NCBI GenBank assembly: GCA_030248225.1
Contig: JASANE010010025.1
Span: 25,459 to 89,458, forward strand
DNA length: 64,000 bases
Direction of reading: 5' to 3'
Source: Trileptium ribeirensis
Taxonomy: Eukaryota; Nematoda; Enoplea; Enoplida; Thoracostomopsidae
Shown: in pieces, positions 12,163 to 22,700 of the stretch
How the letters are laid out: every line of letters starts with the position of its first letter
Position numbering within the stretch: the stretch's first letter is position 1
Made by a program: the position numbers and the translations under genes
Notes under the pieces: model-generated
What the model saw: only the letters and a program-made list of their open reading frames with translations
Told to the model about the DNA's origin: nothing
The model's database searches: none

Positions 12163-12262
12163 CCCACTTCCATCGTCAGAGCGTCGGAATTCAATGGATA
12201 GCAACGCGACCGACGATGGAGGGTCATCGATTATTGCCAGTACTACCTCATTATCCGAAACA
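12163..12262 (+). CDS. Host gene A, internal exon 1 of those visible
   Basis: Exon of 100 nt flanked by TTGTATTTCAG and the donor GTAAAT. One leading base completes a codon from an earlier exon outside what could be found; 33 codons follow and the exon ends in phase 0. The peptide is Ser/Thr-rich and disordered-looking (PLPSSERRNSMDSNATDD...SLSET) and includes RRNS, a basophilic-kinase-type site. The next exon starts in phase 0 at 15827, so the join is frame-consistent. Upstream exons, and hence the protein start, are missing or unrecognised. Gene identity is unknown. Confidence 0.65.
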
Positions 12263-13525
12263 GTAAATATTTTTCTTATTATATGAAACGAATTCGCTCA
12301 TGGTGTATCGTCCACTTGTCTTACTAGACCTAACAGTTTTTCTTTCGATGTTTAATGTAATCTGTTTTTACAATGTTTATAAAAATTATAAACTTGTTTA
12401 AGTTGCTTATTAAAATTTTTAACTTTGAACAAGTACTAACTACGGAATTGATACAGTTTGATGATATAATAATTGAGCTCAACACCGGTCTGTAGTATAG
12501 TATGAATAGTACGCTACAAAACTGGCGTATAAGTATGTCAAATGATACGATACATGGTGAAATAAAAAAATCTGCTGAGTATAGTAAAAAAATTCAACCC
12601 CATACTGACATTCTATAGCCATTTAGTTCATTGCTAGGGCTTGCTCTAGTTAGTTATTAGATCAAGTATTTTCGAATTTCCGGCTACCACCGATGGGTTT
12701 ATATAGGTAAGACTTAAAGACACAACGGGTCTTAAAACTCAGACAAATATATACCGGCCCTTTGTTGTGATTAACGATTAAGCCAGGTGAAACAATTTGT
12801 GAGTTATTGCTGATTATTTTACAGGCGTTTTCAATGAAGTAATTTCAGCTCACGCAAACTTTGTCAGACAATTTGTAGTCTATAAGACGAAAATTGGAAG
12901 TTTATAAGTCAATTATGTCGCTTCAAAACTGAACGGTCTAGACTTGAGGGAGAACGTTTCCCGTACAGTTGTGCACCTTAAACATATTTGGGTGTGAGGC
13001 GATTATGTTTTTTCGCATTACATTCCCACTATTCAGCGGCAAATCTACTGTTGTTCGGCATTTGTCACCAAAATAGCAACACATATATTTGTTCCCTAAA
13101 GAGAGGCTTCTTTTATATCGTTGCCCAAATTTTGTTACTTAGATTATAAACTGTCATACTTTTTCAGACTATTAGGCTTTCAAAAGTTAGCAAAAATTGC
13201 CAAAACTGAAACAAATTTAGGTATTTAACTGGGGCTCATACGCGATAGATAGGTTACGAGAACAAAATGTCCTAAGTCATAATAAGCGTTAGACAACAAT
13301 TCAAAGAACCTGGCTAGGCTTCATTCTTGGTATGCCATACCATAGGCATGACGTACGTTTTCTGTGACACCAAACACCGTAGTGGAAATACAATGGAGAA
13401 TCTGACCCATTCGTATCCACTGAGTCCAAACGTACTCACGCACATTATACAGTGATATGTCTCACTTAGCTTGTCGAGTGTAGCGTTGAACAACATCCCT
13501 GAAAGCAGGCGTCCGGTCTTCAAAT

Positions 13526-14222
13526 AGTCGGCATTGCGCCGGCTGACAGCCGCAATAATTTTTCGCCGACCCACCAACAGCCGGCTGCTCAAAAATTTTA
13601 GTGGCCGGCCGCCAGCGGCTGGCACTAACAATATTTGTGGTTAAATTTCTCTGAAATCGTTGGCCAGCAGTTATGGGTAGCCGGTCGGCCGGCCGGGGCT
13701 GTACGTTTACTCTGTATAGAAAGGGAATTAAGCCAAACTATCAGAGTGTTTGATGTATAGTATAATCGCAAATAACCAATATCGAAGGATTTTGTACTGT
13801 ATAGTATCGTCTTGGCAAATTTAAGTATATAGAGTATATATTTATTACTAAAATAATATGCGTCAGTGACTTAATAATACATCCCAAAGCCGGCAGTCGA
13901 CAAGCCCTAATTACCATACAGCCTTCCCATATAAACGTAGGATTGGGAATTTTAACCATTGCATTGTACACCTTGCAAAATCTTTATATATATGCAAATC
14001 CGACAAATTTTCGAAAACATTCTTTGGAAGCGTTTTATTAATTCGTATTGCAATAAGAAAGCTTTTTAAAGTCGAACGTATATTTGCCGACGCCTAGTCA
14101 GTGAGCCGTGGACCAGCCGTTGGTTTGGGGCTAGCGGTCATTGGCTGGCCCGACATTTTACCGGCCGATGGAGGGCCGACCGTTTGCTGCAAAGCCGACC
14201 GTTGCCCGACAATGTTTGTGAC
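13526..14222. repeat. Possible GC-rich subterminal-repeat transposon in intron
   Basis: Two GC-rich clusters full of GGCCGGC/GCCGACC motifs, at 13526-13700 and 14090-14222, flank an AT-rich centre. The outer ends are loosely inverted (AGTCGGCATTGCGCCGGC against the reverse complement TTGTCGGGCAACGGTCGG). Clustered subterminal motifs of this kind are seen in some DNA transposons. No target duplication or transposase was found. The minus frame 13314-13631 overlaps the left cluster and is not supported as a gene. Confidence 0.35.
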
Positions 14223-14289
14223 TGTTCACAAGTATGTTGTTATTCGCTCGCTGTGGTAAATTTCTTAATGAATCCAGCACCAGGTCCAA

Positions 14290-14356
14290 GATACCTCAGC
14301 AGTTAGCCTACACAACCTTCAAGCATGCAACCCCGGTTCGATCCAGAGCGTCGGTT
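14290..14356 (+). ncRNA. tRNA-like/SINE head with A and B boxes
   Basis: GATACCTCAGCAGTTAG (A-box-like) is followed by a perfect B box GGTTCGATCC at 14335-14344. The 45-nt distance from GATA to the B box is identical to that in the satellite monomer at 16.8-35.1 kb, and the downstream AGAGCGTCGG also resembles the monomer's GCAGCGTGG. It may be a solitary relative of the sequence from which the satellite arose. Confidence 0.5.
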
Positions 14357-14548
14357 TGACTGTCAACCGCAGAACTAGACACAAATTAATCCGTGCACGA
14401 AAGGGTTAAAATTTAGCTCAGATTCTACAACTTGAATAAAATTATTGCAGTTGGCAATACGACGTTTTTCTAGTATAGATATATAGCTGTGTTAATCTTT
14501 CTTATTGGGACCGAATATGTAGATCCACAACTGTGATTGGGTTCTTGC

Positions 14549-15732
14549 CAGCGTTGGAACCGGGTCACAACCCTTGACCCGGTGACCCGGTGACCCGGTT
14601 GTAACCTTGACCCGGTGATCCCGTGACCCGGTGACCCGGATTTTTTTTCAGATCTTTGCAGTAGTTTAGCAAGCGTACCATTTTCGTTTTCCGACCAACT
14701 ACGACATTTTTGACAGGAATTTTACCGAACTTAGCACCAACATCCATAGAAACATCAGCAAGAGCTCCAAAGTGCTCGCTATCTACGACGCGAAATGGTG
14801 AAAACGTTCCGCTGACAAATCGAACCTCGGCATCTTTAATCTTGTCGACCATTGTTTGGCTTAGCGATGATACTGACTTCACAAAATGCGCATGAATGCT
14901 CTGTTGAAAACCCGTTGTATGTGCTCCTGGACAATTTTTGCAGTGACCAATCAAATTTTTTGTACCACAGTCGTGTATAACGTCGCCATCCTTCTTCTTG
15001 TAAAAAATACGCACGAAACATTTAGAGCAGCACGCAACTCCGAATACTTCAGCGCCATTTTCGTCGTAAACCGCTCTAAACAGTTTCCAAACATCACTAC
15101 GCTTTGTGGTTGACTCTTTTAATGTATAAATTCCTTCTTTTATTTTTTCGTTATATCTGTTTCCATTATATACTCTAAATCATAAATCTTGCTGTAATAA
15201 CAACAACATTACAAAAGTAAGGCACTTTACAAATGTATTCACAAAAGAAATTTACAACCGTCGGGTTTCTACCAAAGGTAATTGCAGACATATTAATTCA
15301 ACTCTGCTGTTACGTGGCTTCGTAGTAATCTCACCAAATTCGCAATTGAGTGAGCCGAGATTTGGTGAATCGTTAGATCCTGCCCATATCAATGGAACGT
15401 TAGTAGCTACACAGTTACGCCGGCCTTGGTAAAATATATGCACTTGTATACAAGTCATGTTCCAGTGACTATGTCCCTTAAATAGTGTCACCTGTCACGT
15501 GCTCGTGTGGTTTACAAAAGTGAATAAATTTTTTTGCATTGTTTGTAAATTTTCTTTTCAGGCGAAACCATGTGTTTGTGTTTGTACTTGCTTGAAACTA
15601 ATTGCAGAAGGTCCCTTTAATGTAAAAGATAACCGGGTCATCCGGGCAAGGGTATGACCCGGTGACCCGGTGACCCGGTCGAAAAATGTGACCCGAATGA
15701 CCCGGTGACCCGGTGACCCGGTTCCAACGCTG
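14549..15732 (-). mobile_element. Non-autonomous hAT element with perfect 8-bp target duplication
   Basis: The ends are exact inverted repeats, CAGCGTTGGAACCGGGTCAC at 14549-14568 and its complement at 15713-15732. Both sides are flanked by the 8-bp direct repeat GTTCTTGC (14541-14548 and 15733-15740). An 8-bp duplication and CAG...CTG ends are hallmarks of hAT transposons. GACCCGGT subterminal repeats fill 14574-14640 and 15640-15720. The interior keeps only the N-terminal part of a transposase on the minus strand. The perfect TSD and TIRs suggest fairly recent insertion into this intron of host gene A. Confidence 0.92.
14640..15100 (-). pseudogene. hAT transposase N-terminal remnant (BED-type zinc finger)
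   Basis: The minus-strand frame (visible open part 14565-15014, extending upstream in the same element with a frame change) contains VWKLF, a CCSKC pair, then NLIGH, the layout of a BED zinc finger that binds transposon ends. It continues with a region like the segment after the BED finger in hAT transposases (SPFRVVDSEHF). The DDE catalytic core and the C-terminal dimerisation domain are absent; translation runs into the GACCCGGT repeat. The element therefore cannot move itself. Confidence 0.65.
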
Positions 15733-15826
15733 GTTCTTGCCCTTTCAAAATACTTCGTTCAATCGTGTTATATATACACTTTTCATGCATCGCCAAGAGC
15801 ATTTTGTTTCATCGCTATAATTTCAG

Positions 15827-16013
15827 AGCGATCGATTTCACGTTCTCTCATCACCGCGGCCAAAGACACCACCCGCTGGATTTTCAAGATCAAGCCGTGA
15901 CTTTGTCCAAAGCTGCTTAATGAAGTACGACTGGGACGAAATGTTCAGTTCCGATTGCAGCCACAATCAACGGCATCCACTTCGATTATTGCCGTTTTGT
16001 CGTAAAAAGAAAA
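15827..16013 (+). CDS. Host gene A, second visible exon
   Basis: Exon of 187 nt after the acceptor CTATAATTTCAG and before a GTATAT donor; 62 codons in phase 0, ending with one base (phase 1). The peptide is basic and Ser/Pro-rich: SSPRPKTPPAGFSRSSRDF, then a hydrophobic/acidic patch KYDWDEMF, then a basic end LLPFCRKKK. SPRPKTPP contains proline-directed kinase-type sites. Phase agrees with 12262 upstream and with 35586 downstream. No known domain was recognised. Confidence 0.75.
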
Positions 16014-16214
16014 GTATATAATAATATGATCCAAAACATGAACACGAGTCCGCTCCAAACATTAATCTACTGAATTTCGGTGTTAGAAATGTAAGCTCGG
16101 AGAGAAATTTACAGAGACGTCTTTAGGGAATTTTCCTTTGAGGTAAAGTGTCACAGCAGTTTTGTAATTCCATGTCGATGCAGCGCCACTTAAACACAGA
16201 GACAAATTAGATTC

Positions 16215-16590
16215 AGTTAAAATGTTGTTATCCTAATCAATATAAGACTAGCGACCTATCCTGAAATACCGAAAATGACAGTTCTGATCACCATCTTGAA
16301 AAAACCGGCAGTAATAGCAACAAAATAGATGCGCCCAAAATGTTGTTTTTAATATTTTTAGTTCAACGGCCCATCCTAAGGTACCAATCTATCTCAAATA
16401 GCAGTTCTGGTTCCAATCGTGAAAAATCTACTTAATAGCAGCAAAATTGTTGCACTTAAAACGCTATCTTAAACAATTTAAGACTAATCGCCTATCGTAG
16501 TACCAATCTAGCCATAGTAGCAGTCCTGGCCATTTTCATGAAAAAATCAACTTTATTAACAGCAGCAAAATACTGATCCGCCATTGTTAC
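16215..16590 (+). repeat. Minisatellite of about 118-bp units
   Basis: Three consecutive units begin near 16246, 16361 and 16481, with a partial unit before them. Each shows a sequence like AGACTAGCGACCTATCCTGA, then AATAGCAGTTCTGG, then GAAAAAATC..ACT..AGCAGCAAAAT. Units differ by substitutions and small indels. It lies in intron 3 of host gene A just upstream of the large satellite and is unrelated to it in sequence. Confidence 0.65.
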
Positions 16591-16794
16591 ATCACAGGTT
16601 GAACAACGTTTTAACGAGAAATTTGACGACAAACGATACAGATTACCAATTATTATGTACTTAAGATTTTAAGTTAAACACACATGCACAAAGAACCTGC
16701 ATTGTTATATAGCATTGACAATTTTTACACATTCCTTGGTGGTACGCCGTATGACACAGAGTAAGAATACAAGATAACAAAGTAGCAGCGTTAG

Positions 16795-19700
16795 AGGATT
16801 AATCAAAAATTAGTCATAAGTCGCTTCACTAATGAAACATTAGTCAGTCTTTTCACTAGCGCTCCATGCCCATCTCTTCCAGGTGGCATCAAAGCATATT
16901 GCACCGCCTTGTGCTAACTGAGTATGTCGTGGTGCGTGGGTTTGCACAGGCGTTGTTACTTGCTCGCTTGGTGAGGTTCGTTAAAGAACCGAGCAACAGA
17001 TTTCAGATAGCTCAGCGCTTTGCATAGGCCGTTCTCATCACTATGATCGGGTTCGATCCGCAGTGTGGCCTGAGATTGTCAAAAATGGTACGGTGCAGAA
17101 ACTAGCTCGGGCGTTAAAGGGTTAATCACAAATTAGTCATCAGTCGCTTCACCAATCGAAATTAGTCAGTCTTTTCACTAGCCTTTCATGCCCATCTCTT
17201 CCAGGTGGCATCAAAGCATATTGCACCGCCTTGTGCTAACTGAGTATGTCGTGGTGCGTGGGTTTGCACAGGCGTTGTTGCTCGGTCGCTTTGTGAGGTT
17301 CCTTAAGGAACCGAGCAACAGATCTCAGATAGCTCAGCGCTATGGATACGCCGTTCTCACCAGTACGATCGGGGTTCGATCCGCAGCGTGGCCTGAGATT
17401 GTAAAAATTTGTACGACGCAAAAAATAGCTCCGCCGTTAAAGGTTAATCAAAAATAAGTCATAAGTCGCTTCACTAATCAAACATTAGTCGGTCTTTTCA
17501 CTAGCGCTCCATGTCCATCTCTTCCAGGTGGCATCAAAGTATATTGCACCGCCTTGTGCTAACTAAGTATGTCGTGGTGCATATGTTAACACGGGCGTTG
17601 TTACTTGCTCGCTTGGTGAGGTTCGTTAAAGAACCGAGCAACAGATTTCAGATAGCTCAGCGCTTTGCATACGTCGTTCTCACCTGCACGATCGGGGTTC
17701 GATCCGCAGCGTGGCCTGAGATTGTAAAAAAATTGTACGACGTAAAAACTAGCTCCACCGTTAAAGGTTAATCAAAAATTAGTCATAAGTCACTTCGCTA
17801 ATCAAACATTAGTCGGTCTTTTCACTAGCGCTCCATGCCCATCTCTTCCAGGTGGCATCAAAGTATATTGCACCGCCTTGTACTAACTAACTATGTCGTG
17901 GTGCATATGTTAGCACGGGCGTTGTTACTTGCTCGCTTTGTGAGGTTCGTCAAAGAACCGAGCAACAGATTTCAGATAGCTCAACGCTTTGCATAGGCCG
18001 TTCTCATCACTATGATCGGGTTCGATCCGCAGTGTGGCCTGAGATTGTCAAAAATGGTACGGTGCAGAAACTAGCTCGGGCGTTAAAGGGTTAATCACAA
18101 ATTAGTCATCAGTCGCTTCACCAATCGAAATTAGTCAGTCTTTTCACTAGCCTTTCATGCCAATCTCTTCCAGTTCGTATCAAAGCATATTGCATCGCCT
18201 TGTACCAACTAACCATGTCGCGGTGCGTAGGTTTGCAGGAGCGTTGTTGCTAGCTCACTTTGCGATGTTCCTTAGCGAACCGAGCAGATAGTTCAGCGCT
18301 TTGCATACGCCGTTCTCACCAGTACGATCGGGTTAGATCCGCAGCGTGGGTTTGACAATGTCAAAAATTGCACGATGCAGAAATTAGTCCGGCGTTAAAG
18401 GATTAATCAAAAATTAGTCATAAGTGGCTTCACTAATCAAACATTAGTCAGTCTTTTCACTAGCGCTCCATGCCCATCTCTTCCAGGTGGCATCAAAGTA
18501 TATTGCACCGCCTTGTACTAACTAAGTATGTCGTGGTGCATATGTTAGCACGGGCGTTGTTACTTGCTCGCTTGGTGAGGTTCGTTAAAGAACCGAGCTA
18601 CAGATTTCAGACAGCTCAACGCTTTGCATAGGCCGTTCTCATCACTATGATCGGGGTTCGATCCGCAGTGAGGCCTGAGATTGTCAAAAATTGTACGGTG
18701 CAGAAACGAGCTCGGGCGTTAAAGGGTTAATCAAAAATTAGTCATCAGTCGCTTCACCAATCGAAATTAGTCAGTCTTTTCACTAGCCTTTCATGCCAAT
18801 CTCTTCCAGAGTTGGTATCAAAGCATATTGCATCGCCTTGTACCAACTAACTATGTCGCGGTGCGTAGGTTTGCACGAGCATTGTTGCTAGCTCACTTTG
18901 TGAGGTTCCTTAGCGAACCGAGCAGATAGTTCAGCGCTTTGCATACGCCGTTCTCACCAGTACGATCGGGTTAGATCCGCAGCGTGGGCTTGACATTGTC
19001 AAAAATTGTACGATGCAGAAATTAGCTCCGGCGTTAAAGGATTAATCAAAAATTAGTCATAAGTGGCTTCACTAATCAAACATTAGTCAGTCTTTTCACT
19101 AGCGCTCCAAGCCCATCACTTCCAGGTGGCATCAAAGCATATTGCGCCGCCTTGTCCTAACTAAATATGTCGTGGTGCATATGTTTGCACGGGCGTTGTT
19201 GCTCGCTCGCTTTCTGAGGTTCCTTAAGGAACCGAGCAACAGATTTCAGATAGCTCAGCGGTTTGCATACGTCGTTTTCACCAGTACGATCATGTTTCGA
19301 TCCGCAGCGTGGCCTGAGATTGTAAAAAATTGTACGACGCAAAAACTAGCTCCGCCGTTAAAGGTTAATCAAAAATTAGTCATAAGTCGCTTCACTAATC
19401 AAACATTAGTCAGTCTTTTCACTAGCCTTTCATGCACATCTATTCTAGTTGGCATCAAAGCATATCGCACCGCCTTGTACTAACTAAGTATGTGGCGGTG
19501 CGTATGTTTGCACGGGCGTTGTTGCTCGCTCGCTTTCTGAGGTTCCTTAAGGAACCGAGCAACAGATTTCAGATAGCTCAGCGGTTTGCATACGTCGTTT
19601 TCACCAGTACGATCGGGTTTCGATCCGCAGCGTGGCCTGAGATTGTAAAAAATTGTACGACGCAAAAACTAGCTCCGCCATTAAAGGTTAATCAAAAATT

Positions 19701-22700
19701 AGTCATAAGTCGCTTCACTAATCAAACATTAGTCAGTCTTTTCACTAGCCTTTCATGCACATCTATTCTAGTTGCAATCAAAGCATATCGCACCGCCTTG
19801 TACTAACTAAGTATGTGGCGGTGCGTATGTTTGCACGGGCGTTGTTGCTCGCTCGCTTTGTGAGGTTCCTTAAAGAACCGAGCAACAGCTCTCAGATAGC
19901 TCACCGCCATGGATATGCCGTTCTCACCAGTACGATCGGGGTTCGGTCCGCAGCGTGGGCTTGAGATTGTCAAAACTTGTTCGATACAGAAACTTGCTCG
20001 GGCGTCAAAAGGTTAATCGAAAATTACTCATGAGTCCCTTCACTAATCAAACATTAGTCAGTCTTTTTAGTAGCTTTTCATGCACATATCTTCTAGTTGG
20101 CATCAAAGCATATTGCACCGTCTTGTACTTACTAAATATGTTCCGGTCCATATGTTTGCACGGGCGTTGTTGCTGGCTGGCTTTCTGAGGTTCCTGAAGG
20201 AACCGAGCACAAACTCTCACATTGCTCAGCGCTTTGCGTACGTCGTTCTCACCAGTACGATCGGAATTCGATCCGCAGCGTGGCTTGAGATTGTCAAAAA
20301 TTGTACGACGTAGAAACTAGCTCCGCCGTTAAAAGGTTAATCAAAAATTAGTCATAAGTCGCTTCACTAATCAAACATTAGTCAGTCTTTTCACTAGCCT
20401 TTCATGCACATCTATTCTAGTTGGCATCAAAGCATATCGCACCGCCTTGTACTGACTAAGTACGTGGCGGTGCGTACGTTTGTACAAGCGTTGTCGCTCG
20501 CTCGCTTTGTGTGGTTCCTTAAGGAACCGAGCACCAACTCTCACATTGCTCAGCGGTTTGCGTACGTCGTTCTCACCAGTATGATGGGGGTGCTATCAGC
20601 AGCGTGGATTGAGATTGTCATTGTTAAAAATTGTAGGATGCGGAAATTAGCTCCGGCGTTAAAGGATTAATCAAAAATTAGTCATAAGTGGCTTCACTAA
20701 TCAAACATTAGTCAGTCTTTTCACTAGCGCTCCAAGCCCATCACTTCCAGGTGGCATCAAAGCATATTGCGCCGCCTTGTACTAACTAAATATGTCGTGG
20801 TGCATATGTTTGCACGGGCGTTGTTGCTCGCTCGCTTTCTGAGGTTCCTTAAGGAACCGAGCAACAGATTTCAGATAGCTCAGCGGTTTGCATACGTCGT
20901 TTTCACCAGTACGATCGGGTTTCGATCCGCAGCGTGGCCTGAGATTGTAAAAAATTGTACGACGAAAAAACTAGCTCCGCCGTTAAAGGTTAATCAAAAA
21001 TTAGTCATAAGTCGCTTCACTAATCAAACATTAGTCAGTCTTTTCACTAGCCTTTCATGCACATCTATTCTAGTTGGCATCAAAGCATATCGCACCGCCT
21101 TGTACTAACTAAGTATGTGGCGGTGCGTATGTTTGCACGGGCGTTGTTGCTCGCTCGCTTTGTGAGGTTCCTTAAAGAACCGAGCAACAGCTCTCAGATA
21201 GCTCAGCGCTTTGCATACGTCGTTCTCACCAGTACAATCGGGGTTCGATCCGCAGCGTGGCCTGAGATTGTAAAAAATTGTACGACGCAAAAACTAGCTC
21301 CGCCGTTAAAGGTTAATCAAAAATTAGTCATAAGTCGCTTCACTAATCAAACATTAGTCGGTCTTTTCACTAGCGCTCCATGCACATCTCTTCCAGGTGG
21401 CATCAAAGTATATTGCACCGCCTTGTACTAACCAAATATGTCGTGGTGCATATGTTTGCACGGGCGTTGTTGCTCGCTCGCTTTCTGAGGTTCCTTAAGG
21501 AACCGAGCAACAGATTTCAGATAGCTCAGCGGTTTGCATACGTCGTTTTCACCAGTACGATCGGGTTTCGATCCGCAGCGTGGCCTGAGATTGTAAAAAA
21601 TTGTACGACGCAAAAACTAGCTCCGCCGTTAAAGGTTCATCAAAAATTAGTCATAAGTCGCTTCACTAATCAAACATTAGTCAGTCTTTTCACTAGCCTT
21701 TCATGCACATCTATTCTAGTTGGCATCAAAGCATATCGCACCGCCTTGTACTAACTAAGTATGTGGCGGTGCGTATGTTTGCACGGGCGTTGTTGCTCGC
21801 TCGCTTTGTGAGGTTCCTTAAAGAACCGAGCAACAGCTCTGAGATAGCTCACCGCCATGGATACGCCGTTCTCACCAGTACGATCGGGGTTCGGTCCGCA
21901 GCGTGGGCTTGAGATTGTCAAAACTTGTTCGATACAGAAACTTGCTCGGGCGTCAAAAGGTTAATCGAAAATTACTCATGAGTCCCTTCACTAATCAAAC
22001 ATTAGTCAGTCTTTTCAGTAGCTTTTCATGCACATATCTTCTAGTTGGCATCAAAGCATATTGCACCGTCTTGTACTTACTAAATATGTTCCGGTCCATA
22101 TGTTTGCACGGGCGCTGTTGCTGGCTGGCTTTCTGAGGTTCCTGAAGGAACCGAGCACAAACTCTCACATTGCTCAGCGCTTTGCGTACGTCGTTCTCAC
22201 CAGTACGATCGGAATTCGATCCGCAGCGTGGCTTGAGATTGTCAAAAATTGTACGACGTAGAAACTAGCTCCGCCGTTAAAAGGTTAATCAAAAATTAGT
22301 CATAAGTCGCTTCACTAATCAAACATTAGTCAGTCTTTTCACTAGCCTTTCATGCACATCTATTCTAGTTGGCATCAAAGCATATCGCACCGCCTTGTAC
22401 TAACTAAGTACGTGGCGGTGCGTACGTTTGTACAAGCGTTGTCGCTCGCTCGCTTTGTGTGGTTCCTTAAGGAACCGAGCACCAACTCTCACATTGCTCA
22501 GCGGTTTGCGTACGTCGTTCTGACCAGTATGATGGGGGTGCTATCAGCAGCGTGGATTGAGATTGTCATTGTTAAAAATTGTAGGATGCGGAAATTAGCT
22601 CCGGCGTTAAAGGGTTAATCAAAAATTAGTCATAAGTCACTTCACTGATCAAACATTAGTCAGTCTATTCATTAGCCCTTCATGCCCATTTCGTTGGCAT

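Noticed and set aside
14565..14650. PGHRVTGSPGQG repeat as a protein domain of the hAT transposase
   Set aside because: It is the GACCCGGT subterminal DNA repeat read through; the same DNA repeat occurs at the other end of the element.
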